Notes: generated by a model not told the origin, from the letters alone. A DNA stretch of 64,000 bases from Megamerina dolium (GCA_963854835.1 OY978525.1:90670307-90734306); one strand, 5' to 3'; positions 1 through 12,900 are shown, counted from the stretch's first letter. Program-made: numbers and translations.

Positions 1-1314
1 AAACTGCAATATTGTATTGCACTAGAATAAAAAAAGTCCGGATTTGTCAGTTATTATCGGACTTCTTTCCAAACTCCTAAATTAACTTTTCAAAACACAT
101 TTCTTTTAAAATTTATAATTGGTCGAGTCTGGTATTATAAAGTCACCTTTTTTTATAGTAATGGCTCTTATTATGAGTTGCATTCTATTTTCAATTTGTG
201 CTGGTTTTCGAAGATCCAAGATCGAATATTCGTTGAGTATGAAATTTTCTGTTGAACAGAATGAGTGTGAGAAATTGCTGGAAATTTAAGTATTTTGCGT
301 TTGTTTTTTACTATTTGGCTAATTACTAATTTTAAACAATTTTTATTCATTTTATGCAGGAATAATGTCGTGAGTACCAAATTTTGTATCTGATAATACT
401 TCTGAGGAGACGTAGAAAAGGGTATGCCACAAAAGGTCGGTCGTTCAAATTTATGGTAGTAAAATTAAATTAAAAAAGTGTCTTCCAAAATATTCCAAAG
501 ATAACACACATATCACGACTAAAAGTAAATGTTGACCAAACCAATGTAACGCTTTTGTCACGATATGGTTTGATTTCAAATAATGTGCTTAACATAGCAA
601 TTCCGAATAAAATTCAAAGTTCATTTTACACATTCTATCTATTGAAAAAAGAAATATACATATTGGTTACAGTTACAGTCAAATTAAGATACTTCTTGTA
701 ACAGATTTTGTAAGGGAAATTTGTTAAAGGAGTCGATACTTAATTTAAGATTGATCTGAATTTTTCCTATAACTTCAGGTACACTTGCTTATATATGATG
801 TGACACATTTAAATATACATTATGACTATTCATTAAAAATGTCATCAAGCTTAATTCCAAACATCATTCAAAATTTCAACGGCCGAACAGAAGGATTTAA
901 GTGTTTAAAATAATTTCTCCTGACTATTGTAACCATGCAAGAATGGATTGGTAAGCCGATCATAACAAAACATTGTTCTAGTGTTAATTTTTATTTTAGA
1001 ACTCATTTGAACTCGTTAAAATGAAATTGTAATTTATTTGATGATTGTGGCAACCCTGATAGCGTAATACCTCAATTGACAGAGATATACATATATATTT
1101 ACTAGAGCGAGGCAAAAGATCCAGTGAAAACTGGAAAATATACATAATTTGTAATTTCGTACTACAATTAGAAAATTGTTTATTAATTTCAAAAAATTTT
1201 CATATTTTTTTTTTTACAAAAACTCTATAAATGAAAGCCACTAAGAAGGATACACATATTGTGTGAAAGAGATTAAAAACGGCTATTTATTAACATCATA
1301 AATTCGAGTTAAGA
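1..1314. other. Upstream region of WDR48, no gene seen
   Basis: AT-rich sequence with stop codons in all frames and no exon I could join to a gene. It should contain the WDR48 promoter and 5' UTR. A GGCAACCCTG word near 1045-1055 resembles fly core-promoter words, but I see no TATA or initiator that fixes a start site. In the reading frame of the first WDR48 codon there is a stop at 1291-1293. Confidence 0.5.
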
Positions 1315-4086
1315 ATGTTGACACATAAAGGACGAAAAAAAATGCAGGTAAATTAAAGTACATAGGAATATGTGTAAATGCATGTTTAGTATAATTATAA
1401 TATTGGGAATATGAACCCAAATGTTCATAAATCTTAGAACCGGGGAACAAAATACTATGCTAAGACTTATGGTAAGTATTTGTTGTAGTGTAAGAACATC
1501 AGACACCGGCTGTGTATACGCTATTATAGGTATATGCGTATTCGATAAATGAAATTGATATGAGATGGGATTTTCTTTAAAATATTTACAAATATGCGTT
1601 TAGGTCTCCTTCGTAATACGTGATGAGGAAGAGAAGCAACATAGGAACGGTGTAAATGCTCTGCAGTTGGATCCAAACAGTGGAAAACTGTATTCGGCAG
1701 GACGCGATGCCATTATACGTGTGTGGAACACAAGAACCGATACAAATGATAAATATTCACAATCTATGGAACACCACAATGATTGGGTTAATGATATTGT
1801 ACTCTGTTGCCATGGTAGAAATTGTAAGTAAAAATGAACCAAGAGGATAACTCAATATTTGTGCTCATGTTATTGGTCTCCCTCTATTACAGTGATTAGT
1901 GCCAGTTGTGATACAACTGTTAAAGTTTGGAATGCTAGTAAAGGCTTTTGCATGTCAACTTTGCGTACACATCGAGATTATGTTCAAGCATTAGCCTATG
2001 CCAGAGACCGTGAGCAAGTGGCAAGTGCTGGTTTGGATAAAGCGATTTTCTTGTGGGATGTGAACACCTTAACAGCGTTGACTGCCAGCAATAATACCGT
2101 AACAAGTGAGTTCTTCTATCAGGTGAATTGATGAAAATAATAAGAATTGTTCGATTTACAGCCTCTAGTCTTACCGGTTGTAAAGATTCCATTTACAGTT
2201 TGGCTATGAACACAGCTGGTACAGTTATTGTTAGCGGTTCCACTGAGAATGTTCTACGTATTTGGGATCCCCGCACTTGTACACGTAGTATGAAATTGCG
2301 TGGTCACACCGAAAATGTGCGTGCACTTGTTGTTTCGCCTGATGGTAATCAGGTCATATCCGGCAGTTCAGATGGCACTATTAAAGTGTGGAATTTAGGT
2401 CAACAACGTTGTGTACAAACGATACACGTTCACAAAGAAGGTGTTTGGGCGTTGCTAATGAGTGACAATTTTCAATATGTTATCTCTGGTAGCAGGGATA
2501 AAAATATTATTGTCACTGAGTTGCGTAATCCTAGCAATTCGGTGCTAGTATGTGAAGAGAAAGCCTCCGTACTGAGCTTGGGCTATAATATTGATAAAAC
2601 AGGCATATGGGCAACCACGTGGAATTCAGATATTCGCTGTTGGAAATTGCCATTGTACGACAAGAGCACTTTAACAACCACTGGTGGAATGGATGCTCAG
2701 TGGATAACAACGGGTACTGAATTGGCGTGTATTAAAGGTGTGTGATAGTGGTTTGTGATAATACATTCTATTGTATAATGGTGATTCGTACTTTAGGTGG
2801 TGCAGCAGTGAAGAAATGTGTTGTACTCAATGATAAGCGGCATATCATTACCAAAGATACAGAGGAAAATGTGGCAATATATGATGTATTGTGTGTGACT
2901 AAGAAGGAAGATTTAGGCAAAGTTGACATTGATGAAGAGATTAAGAAGCGTAATAAACAAGTTTACATTCCAAATTGGTTTACTGTTGATTTAAAAACGG
3001 GTGTAAGTAATCCGTGGACATGGAAGCAATGCGAATTTATTACAACCGTCAATTTCTTACTTAGATGCCAACAATAGTTTTAGGACAAGATGAGGTCGAT
3101 TGCTTTTCTGCATGGGTATCAATTGAAGCTGGTCTTCCAGAATATGCCGAACCTACATCTGAAATCAAGGTTTGTAAATACAGAACACATATATTTGGAT
3201 TGATTTACTTAATATGCATGTGTATTTGCAGATAAATTATGGTAAATTATTATTGGAGGCACTCTTAGAGTTTTGGGTACCACCACACTCTTTGCCAAGT
3301 GAATTAGACGCTGATATGCGAGGAAATGGTTACTTTCAAATACCAAATCATACACCTGTTATTTTTAGGTAAATTGTATATATTATATAATACGAATACA
3401 TGAGTGTAATATAGGTATTCTATGAAATAGTGAGGTTGGAGGTCGTACTGTAAGTCGTATGTTAGTGCGTGATGCGGCTGGTGAGAGTGAAGGTGCATTA
3501 CTGCAAGAGACCGTACCCCAATGGGTTACCGATGTTGTAATAGAGAAAACAATACCGAAATTTCAAAAAATACCATTCTTTCTGCAACCACATCCACAAA
3601 TGGTTAAACCAGAACGAACAAAGAAGGTAGGTATTACACAACTATATTATTAAAAGTTGTTTAATTGAATTAATTTTTTTCATATACATACTGTAATTTA
3701 GGATCGTCTTGTAGCCAATGAATTTATACAATGCCGTAAAGTGTGTGAGCATGTTTTGGAAAAAGTACTTGGTGCTGAGACTACGCCTAGCGGTGGTGGT
3801 AATGCATCGAATTCATCACAGAATAGTCAAAGTGATGCCAATTCGGAGGGTTCACAGGTACCTGCAGAGGATCGTATTGAGTTGTGGTGCAACGATGTGG
3901 TAAGTCTTGAGTAAAAAAAGCCAAAATTCAAAGCGATCTCATTTGCAAATCATTCCACATTTATTGCAGATTGTTGATCCAAATATGGATTTGCGTACAG
4001 TACGTCACTTTATATGGAAGCAATCTACCGATTTAACTTTTCAATATAAAACAAAGCCAAATTTTAGCTACGATGGTAAAATATAA
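1315..4086 (+). CDS. Uaf1: WDR48 / UAF1 homologue, WD-repeat cofactor of deubiquitinases
   Basis: Ten exons: 1315-1347, 1604-1823, 1893-2105, 2162-2737, 2797-3002, 3065-3169, 3232-3368, 3431-3626, 3702-3899, 3970-4086. They sum to 2001 nt, 666 codons plus stop, close to the ~670 of the family. All introns are GT-AG and phases agree. The start ATG at 1315 is the first after an in-frame stop and gives [11 protein letters not shown] joined to [11 protein letters not shown], matching the family N-terminus. WD40 blades run over roughly residues 20-360, with blocks such as [39 protein letters not shown] and [12 protein letters not shown]. The C-terminal half, with [19 protein letters not shown] and [14 protein letters not shown], matches the SUMO-like-domain end of human WDR48. 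The family protein binds and activates USP1, USP12 and USP46, which act in DNA repair and signalling; that role here is from family knowledge. Its 3' end faces VHL. Confidence 0.95.
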
Positions 4087-5288
4087 ATGCTGTATGTAGT
4101 ATAAAGATTTAGTTTATAAAAATTACCTTTGGTATATCCGTAACTAGTACAACTAATATCAATTGAAAATGTGTAAAATTATATTTAAAACGGTCGAGCA
4201 TACATACACATTCATGCATACGGGCTCAAGCATTTGATACATCAATCATATCAAATTAATATTAATTAACTTAATTTTCTTACATTTTATTTTTCTTATT
4301 CCCTTTTTCCTCAAATTTAAATAGGGAATTATTATTCAAGTAGCGATGAATGAACAATGAATGAAATTATTTATTAATTATCCTACGTACATTTCATAAA
4401 CATACATATAACTGTTGAAAAAAAGCAAGAAAGCTGCCAATAAAAATGTCGGATATATTGAAATATATTATATAAACATTATTATTATCCAATGTATGTA
4501 TTAAGAGAAAATTAAAAAAAAATTGGTTCGAGATTACAAATTCTCATAAAATTTCAAGTATTTTTGCTTTGCAAATATTTAATACAATATTATATGCTAT
4601 TATTTAAAAACAACATTTGAACATGTTCTAATCGACCAGTTCTACAAAGAATTAAGACATCGAGATATTGAATAAAAATTGAATATCATACATATGCCTG
4701 TGTTTTGTTTACAATATGCACCTACATATATACCAACAAAATGATGGCTGATTGATATGATTTGTTTTATACAAGTATAAATATATATTTTTATTCACAT
4801 ACAATATTAATATCTCATATTAAATTCTTGTTAAAACAACATAAACTTATAAGAAATCAACACACAATTATGTATGTATATGAGACTATGATTTTGTCAT
4901 GTTATCTTTCATAAGTATGCATGTGTTTAAAAATATATTTATTTATGTTATGATTGATGCACGAATCGAACTGGACCGTTCTACATATTTTTCTTAAAGT
5001 AAATTATATAAAAAAGAAAAACACATACATACATATATATTAATATAACACGAGAGTTGTATTATTAATATAAAATGTAATGCATTTTACATGTTTTGAA
5101 TTTTATTCATTAAATAAATTTATGGTCAATCATGTTAATTCTTATCCCTAGCAAATACACGCAGCATACATACATTCATATAAATATAACATTGTGTATA
5201 TGTATTTAAGCCAATTAAAAATAAAATTTGTATATAAAACTATTCAACGTCTATCGGGTGTTTTAAAATTTAGTTGAAAGAATTATCC
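4087..5288. other. Convergent 3' intergenic region WDR48 / VHL
   Basis: AT-rich sequence holding the 3' UTRs of WDR48 (plus) and VHL (minus). No coding signal, tandem array or recognisable transposon was seen. Confidence 0.6.
4439..4444 (+). terminator. Candidate polyadenylation signal of WDR48
   Basis: AATAAA about 350 bp after the WDR48 stop codon. Several further AATAAA words follow in the AT-rich stretch to 5230, so the site actually used cannot be fixed from sequence. Confidence 0.35.
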
Positions 5289-5819
5289 TTAATTATGTAT
5301 GTAAATGAATTTTAAATCTCTCTTAATTGAATGCGGTATAGAAAGGCTGTCTATTTTTGATGATATACAATTATCAAATTGTTCGCGATCCAAATTAGGC
5401 GGTATATTATTGCTCTTTAGTATGATAAGCACAGCCCAAAGGGCATTATCACGCAGAGATCGTAGGGGAAAATGTATAGGTATTTTTTTACGGCAAGGCA
5501 TTGTTGTCTGATTGTATGGGTTACGCATCAAATATGATTTCGGCCAAAATATATATCGATGTGCCACTTGCATACGTTCACGAGTTGTTTGGTCACGAAA
5601 AATCCACGGATGTGAACGATATGTGTCCACTTTTATTTCTTCTTGTGGTTGCAGTGTTGAGTATTGTGATGGCTTGCCATTGTAATCAATCCAATAGAGT
5701 GTTACGCTTCGTTGCGTGCTATTCACAAATAGAATAAATGATGCCTCTAATGAGTTACCTGAGCGCAATATCCCATTTTGGTTTTGTTGTACCTCATGTG
5801 CTTCTGGCGCTGGGTCCAT
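5289..5819 (-). CDS. Vhl: VHL homologue, substrate receptor of a Cullin-2 ubiquitin ligase
   Basis: Single uninterrupted exon of 176 codons, close to the size of other fly VHL proteins. The beta domain is clear at residues ~26-90: FILFVNSTQRSV, LYWIDYNGKPSQY, TYRSHPWIFRD. The hydroxyproline-pocket residues of human VHL map to W43 (human W88), Y53 (Y98), T66 (S111), H70 (H115) and W72 (W117); the serine is the only one changed. The alpha-domain part (residues ~120-175) keeps the PLRSLRDNALWAV block that would contact Elongin C, but human C162 corresponds to alanine. By family knowledge it binds prolyl-hydroxylated HIF-alpha and delivers it to Elongin BC/Cul2 for ubiquitylation; fly VHL also has tracheal roles. 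It is convergent with WDR48 and divergent from TRAPPC2L. The start is the first ATG of the frame and lies 180 bp from the TRAPPC2L start. Confidence 0.9.
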   Translation of the reverse strand: MDPAPEAHEVQQNQNGILRSGNSLEASFILFVNSTQRSVTLYWIDYNGKPSQYSTLQPQEEIKVDTYRSHPWIFRDQTTRERMQVAHRYIFWPKSYLMRNPYNQTTMPCRKKIPIHFPLRSLRDNALWAVLIILKSNNIPPNLDREQFDNCISSKIDSLSIPHSIKRDLKFIYIHN

Positions 5820-5999
5820 GTTTATTTATTTTTTGTTCCAATAGCAATGCTATTATGCATCCATTTATAATTAATTTACAACTAGATGGCATTGATGGTT
5901 TATTTTTCGACAGTGCATTTGACAATTGACATTTACTAGCGTCCAGTAATGGCAGTGCATTTGACAGCAAGAATTCTAGAGAAGGTGTGAAAAAGTGCG
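5820..5999. promoter_or_regulatory. Bidirectional promoter between VHL and TRAPPC2L
   Basis: Only 180 bp separate the two divergent start codons, so both promoters must lie here or overlap the 5' UTRs. The word CAGTGCATTTGACA occurs twice as a direct repeat at 5911-5924 and 5953-5966, 42 bp apart. A diverged third copy followed by the same AATTGACATT context sits in TRAPPC2L intron 1 near 6080-6105. No TATA box was seen. Confidence 0.7.
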
Positions 6000-6929
6000 A
6001 TGTCTGCTGTTTGTGTTGCAATAATTGGTAAAGATGTAAGTTAATTATTTGATATTTATTGGTTTAGATGTTCTTTCTTCCACTGCATTTAAAATTGACA
6101 TTAGTTAGTGTTTAATGATGCTATTCTATTATTAAACTGTTAGTTTTGCAAGTTATTAGCGAAAGCTAGACAAAATAAATATACATATGTATGTATATAT
6201 ATATATGTATCCAAACAAAAGACAACTGTCAAATTTACAACATTGCGTGGCGTTGCCGTATAAGCACTATTTTGTGCTATGAAACATGTTGCCAACCATT
6301 TAGAAAGTATTTAACGTATCCCAATGTATTGCATTCCAGAATTCCCCACTGTATCTGGCCACATCTGATCTCGACAAGGAATTGGATTTACAATATAGAG
6401 TACATGCAGCACTCGACGTCGTTGAGGAGAAATGTCAGCCACAGGCTAAAAGTACGCCAGAATCAAAGGAGCTCTACTTGGGATTATTGTATTCAACGGA
6501 AACACATAAAATGCATGTTTGCCCACCCATATGTTTAAATAATTTATGCGCAGCATATTAATTTGATCATTTGATTAATTTTAGTTATGGTTTTGTGACA
6601 AATACTAAAATCAAATTTATAATTGTTATCGATTGCGGCAACATGGCTTTGCGTGATAATGAAGTGCGGGCTGTAAGTCATAACAATGATATTTTTCCAC
6701 CTGCTATTGCTTCATATATATATTCTTATAATTGCAGATGTTTCGAAATTTACATATGTTGTATACGGATGCGATATGTAATCCATTCTATTTGCCTGGT
6801 GAATCATTGACATCTAAGTAAGATAATACTGAATTACAGAACACTAATTGTTTTAGATTTTTTATTGTCTTCAATAATTGCAGAAAATTTGATCGTGCTG
6901 TACAGAAAATAATGAACAATCATTTGTAA
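6000..6929 (+). CDS. Trappc2l: TRAPPC2L homologue, TRAPP vesicle-tethering subunit
   Basis: Five exons: 6000-6035, 6340-6512, 6585-6672, 6738-6817, 6884-6929, summing to 423 nt, 140 codons plus stop, the same length as human TRAPPC2L. The protein starts [19 protein letters not shown]. Further family blocks are [48 protein letters not shown] and [12 protein letters not shown], which together span the longin/sedlin fold. By family knowledge it is part of the TRAPP complexes that act as Rab GEFs in ER-Golgi traffic. The intron 6513-6584 appears to start with GC rather than GT: only a junction after 6512 keeps the frame (AT + T = Ile) into YGFVT. The other three introns are GT-AG. The 3' end faces ERMP1-like gene A with 70 bp between stop codons. 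Confidence 0.93.
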
Positions 6930-6999
6930 ATAGCACTTAAATATAACGGATATAAACAAGTAATTATTTATAGAGTTTCGTACTTTATAGTGGACATTC

Positions 7000-9900
7000 C
7001 TAAAATATATACCTTTCATATGAACTTGGCCATGCCATGACATGTATGTAATTTGGAAAACTTGCAATAAACTCCTTTGTTGAATTACCAAGTTTATGTT
7101 CGTCACTTAAATAATGTGTTGAAATGCCAAGCTCAAAGAGTGGCACATCCAAGTTGCTATCATTTTTCTAGAGAATAATACAAACAAATTCACATTTATA
7201 ATTTGTGTAATCTGTTATTGTAGCTCATTATCAACTGTCACTAAAGCATCGAAAATAATTTCGTAAACGCGAAAAATTATTATCATAAACGGTACTGAGA
7301 ATATCGCACTAACGAGATATTTCGCAATGAATAATGACATAGTACATACCTTTATTTCAATGGAGAATTTAAGTGGACTCTTATCATTGCCATAACTAAA
7401 AAATATATGAAATGGTGGTTTGCATGTGTCTGGTTGATCTAACATATCGCGTATGAATGACCAATTAGCTATTGTTGTATTCCCCAGTGGGTCTATAAAA
7501 ATGCTCATATGCGGTGGTCCACTCAATTCGAAGGCATATTGTACAATTGATTCAGCAATATTAGATGTTCTATTAATCAGTGTTAAATTTGATGATCCTG
7601 GCATTGCAACAGTTTTATTGCTTGGCAACCATTTAGCGTGCATACGCATCTTATACCAACGATGATTGAAAATGGGCATACCACACATCATGTACTTGTT
7701 GCAATCATCAGAAATATCTCTAAGATTGCTGAGATTAACATGTGCTACATAAAGCAGATGTATTAACATTTACACACATAAATTTTTAATGCACTTATTT
7801 GTAAAGCTGTTGAACTTACAATCTACGGAGTGCTCCATTAGTCTATCTTGGAAATCAAAATAAAAGCCACTGTCATTGTAGCTGATTGAACCATCATGTT
7901 GGTAGAATGTACGTTTAACATGCTGAAGAAAGGAATGGAATAAATGATCACAATTAAATACAATCAATTAAAAATATACCAGAAAATTGATGCGCCCAAC
8001 ATTTGTTTTAGGACGATATGGAAATCCAATCGGCGTTATGGCCAATATTATGAAGATTATAACAACTATTGCTAATGATAGCAAAACCCAATAAGCCCTT
8101 CGAAATACATTCAGTATAGGTATCTAGCATGTATATGATAAAATAGGTATATGAGTACTGAACCATCGTCAGTTCAGAAGAAAATGTTTATAGTTACCAC
8201 AAAACCGACAGCTAAGAGAATGCATAGAGCACAAATAGAGCCTACATAAAGTTCGGGATTAGTTGTGGTACCAAATCGGCCCATCATTGGTATTAGCGTC
8301 AAGAGCAGTGCATGAAATATATAAGTAAAATAGATGAAGGGCAACATTTGACTCATTACTAGGAGAATGATCCAGTAATAACCTTGAATTATAAATAGAA
8401 TATGTAAATATTATTTGTAAATTAATTGTCAATCGATCTCATAGCATACCACGGCGATAAAGTGTGGTGAGTAAATTTAAAATCACTGAACTAACATAGA
8501 AAATTAACGTAATCATAAGCAAGTAGGTTGAACGTATACTCATTGCAGTTAGAACGATACAAATTACGGCGAGTACCACACTATGAGCATGTAATATCAT
8601 TTGTAGTCTGAATGATTCTGATAATTTATGCTGGAAAAAAAAAAGAAAAGAAAAGTCCATTAAAACAGTTTCATATTCGATACTTATGCTGTTGCAACTT
8701 ACATGACGGGTAAAACTCAAATAGAGTAGTGTCGGTAAGCACAGACCTATCAGCGCTGGTGTTACATACAAACCAAGAATTAACCATTTATTTGTATACC
8801 ATGTCATCGAACAATTATTACTATCGAATATTACACCTATCAATATTGGTAGACCAAAGGTCAAAATAATACCGATAGAATGCACAAAAAGGATCAGCAA
8901 AAAGGCACGACACACTTTCCATAGTGATACATAACTATTGGCTGCAACAAGCCACAGAGAGATGACAACTACCAATAATGTTGCTACAGCTATGCATACA
9001 TTCAGAATAACACCTTGTGTTTCACTGTAGTATATCAAAAGAGCGCCAAGAAAATCATAAAATACTGTATGTCCACTAGCATATTGCTTTTAGTGTGTGT
9101 GTGTGTTTTTTTGTCAAAAATGAAATTAAGAAAAAAATTGATTTGAAATTATACCTAGGTGTGCCTGAAAACAACTCACCGATGGATCGATCATCTCTGA
9201 TGCATTACTAAAGGCTCTAACTAATGCCAGTACATTATCACCAGTATTTTGTAGAGTACCGCGTGGTATAATATTGAATTTGTCAAATGCTGTATGATAC
9301 ACGTAACCATTAAAGCTGTGTGCCATATCCAAACCTAAGAAAAGTGAGATTAGCTTTGTATTGAAATATCAGGATTAAAGATGTTTAAAGGGTTTGTTCG
9401 AGGGCGAAATTGCGAGAAAAAAGCAAAATATTATAATATAATAAATCAAATAATTTACATTTCTTTGTAAATAAATTAAACTAGTTACCTGGAATTTTAC
9501 CAAAATCACGGAAAATTCTAAAATCTGTATCAGACTGTATGATTCCAGTCTGAAACAATTCCTCAGCAATAGTAGTGGCAAACGGGCGTTTAGCATGTTT
9601 ATTATAGTACTAAAAATTAAAATTTATGTTAAATAACATAGAAAAAGATTTACTTTAATAATGTCATGTAATTAAAATAACCCACTAATGTAGGTTCTTC
9701 GAAGTAAATGAAATCACAGATACTTTGATTGATTAATTCAGATTAGTATTATTTCTATGATTATTTTTATTTGATTTTCAAGTATATATTGTATTATGAA
9801 AAGATAAAAGTGATTCGTAGGCATAAACATGAAAGCTATATCTTATCAAATCAAATATTATTATTGGCCATTAAAAGCGATCTTTATCGAGTATTATTAA

Positions 9901-12900
9901 GCCTGAATATGTATATATGTATATTGATAGCTATAGTAGTTAGTAAATAATATCTAATATTGAATTGTAAACAACAAATTTATAAAAACATAAATGTTTA
10001 GTTATGTAGTTAGAGTAATCTAGATGATTTTCGAAATTTATTCATTTTTTATTAATACAATAATAAAATCAAATAAATAACTTGAGCTTACATGCGATGT
10101 TGACTATATGCAAAAATAGAATTTCAACAACTCAAAGATAGTTATAGTATCATCGAGACTTGACACACAAATCTCTAAAAATTTTTTTTCTACTTTATAT
10201 TTGATATTTTTCAACCACTATCGCTGCATATAGTAAACGTCCTTTGTACGCAGATAAGGGTTAAATAAAAAATCTCCTTACAGTCGGCTGGGGCCGACCA
10301 AACTATACCCTGCATATGTAGATTTATATATAAAAAGTTTACTCGAATATCCAACTTTTCTTTTATTTCCACTTTTCGAGAAACAATTTTTGCATATGCT
10401 ACTAATTTACACCCGAAATATGGTTGACTTTGACGAAGTAAAAGGATTTTAAGATAATTCCGAGGCTTAGTATGTGAGCTATATAAAAAGTGGGCGTGGC
10501 TTACCACTTTCTAGTAAATCCAATTAATTTTTCAATGTTAATCCACACCCTAAATTTGGTGTCCTACGTTGAATAGTTTCTAAGTTATGGTGGTTAACAT
10601 TTTTGTTTAATTTCCTCAACTTTGTATGGGAGCCCCAATAAGAAGTGGGCGTGGCACACTGATTTTCTGCCAGATTTTTGCCGACTACGATATTAATTTA
10701 AGTATCAATTATGGTTATTCTAGACAGAAGATTGCCGAAGTTACAGCTGTTTCAATTTAAAATTTGTATGGGGGCTACAATAAACAGTGGGCGTGGTGCG
10801 CCCATTTTCTGTAAGCCTAGTTGCTCGTACAATACTAATCCATACCTTAAATCTCGTTGTCCTAGGCTAAATGGTTTGTAAGCTATGGAGCTTAAAATTT
10901 TAGTTTGATTCCCTCGACTTTGTATGGGAGACTCATGAAGGAGTGGGCGTGGCACACTGATTTTCTGCCAGATTTTTGCCGACTACGATATTAATTTAAG
11001 TGTCAATTATAGTTATTCTAGAAACAAGATTGCCGAAGTTACAGCAGTTTCAATTTAAAAGAAGTACATACACTTTGTATGAGAGCTACGCTAAAAAGTA
11101 GGCGTGGCTCAACCACTTTTAGCGAGGTTATATAGTAGTATAATATAAGTCTATGTGCCAAATATTGTTGTCCCAAGTGGTATATTATGTGAGTTATAGC
11201 AAGTTAAAGATTTTGAAAATTTCGAGGTTAGTCGCTTTGAATGCTTGGTGTGGGCGTGGTTATTGACCGATCATGCCCAATATCAATCCCCTCCGTACCC
11301 TTGGATCATAGGTTACTTGTGCCAAATTTCATCGAAATAGCTCAATATTTACTCAAGTTATCGTGCGAACCAGCCAGGTGACAGACAGACGGACGGACGG
11401 ACGGACGGACGGACGGACGGACGGACGGACGGACGGACATCGTTAAATCGAAAATTTAATCGACGCTGATCACGAATATATATCTATGTCTATATCTCCG
11501 GAGATTCCTTCACGGACGGACGGACGGACGGACGGACGGACGGACATCGTTAAATCGAAAATTTAATCGACGCTGATCACGAATATATATCTATGTTTAT
11601 ATCTCCGGAGATTCCTTCAAGTGGACACAAACATCTGACCGAAATGAATATACCATGCATATTGCATTATGCAGGGTATAAAAAGACTTACATCCATTAA
11701 CCATGGATTATTTGGACCAGATTGAAATAGAATTTCACGATTACCACTGCCAGCAGAATCTAAATTAAGGACAGCTCTTTAGGGGGTCATAAAAATAAAA
11801 ATAACAGAAAAAAATGTAATTTTGAGCGGTAATAAATGCAATAAATATAATATGTGAAAAATATTGTGATCGAATCTAGGTGAAGCTCTACTTATGGTGG
11901 TAATGCCATTATTAAGGCGGATGAGTGGTATACTATCCATTTTGTGGGAGAAAAAAGGATTCTCATCTTCTTCTTATGTGGCCATAACAACCGAATTTTC
12001 GGCCTAAATGGGATTCTCACATTATAAAATTCTACGAAATAATTAATTATCAACTGTGCTGTGTACGGCTAATATTTATAATAAGAATTTATTAGAATGT
12101 CCTTTCTTTGATGACACGGAGAACGCTTAAAGAGCTAGACTAGAAAAATACAATAAAATATCTATTATAAATACATAAAACTCTGTCGCTGTGTAAAATA
12201 CCATGGCCCATAGTTATAGTCAAAATTAAAATAATTTTAAATGATAATTTTACATGATTTTTAAGTCTAATAAGTCGATTTTAGACGAAACTTAAGGTTA
12301 TCCTAACTTTGATTATAACTACGGGCCTATGTAATAAATATGTGGCACTTAAAGCCCCAAAGGGCTCATTGGCCGAGCTTCTCTTCCATTACTGTTGTGC
12401 GTCTTAAATTTTGGATAATATTAGAAGGGACCTACTTATTTTAGCCGGTTCCGAACGGCGGAACACTTGTGACATCACTTTTTCTGAGCTTTGTTACAGA
12501 GTTTTTTTCGAAGCTTTTTCATGGCAAGTTGTTACTGTCGGACGAATTGCCAATTGCCTGCCGACAGGTGGGTACCGTTCGAAAGAAAAATCTTATCGAT
12601 ATTAAATTTGTTATGCATCAGCCGGGGATTGAACCACGACCTACAGATCAGAAGGCGAACACACTAACCACTGAGCTACGGCACCCATAAGAAAATAGAC
12701 TCCACAATTTGCGCCAATTACAGTATAAGTTTCTTGAAGCTTATGTATAATAACCTGTTTGGACCTTATCAGGGTGGCTTCAGACCTGGTAAACCTATCA
12801 TCGACCAGATTTTCACACTACGTCAAATCCTGAAGAAGACCAAAGAACAACAGATCTACACACAGTAATAAATACAATAATTATCCTTCCTAATTTAGAC

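Noticed and set aside
5305..5929. Plus-strand frames across the VHL locus
   Set aside because: They are antisense shadows of the VHL coding exon.
10211..10955. Minus-strand frames in the modular repeat, also at 39733-40239 and 40732-40989
   Set aside because: Frames are not conserved between the three copies and contain no domain; the copies differ by indels that break them.
11389..11438. CRISPR-like or satellite array
   Set aside because: Simple GACG tetranucleotide run with no spacers; the host is clearly a eukaryote.
12411..12690. Recurring small protein beginning with [18 protein letters not shown] residues at 12.4, 44.0 and 52.3 kb
   Set aside because: It is the SINE-like body read in one frame. 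Copies differ by frameshifts and the frame carries no known domain, so repetition reflects the repeat and not a gene family.
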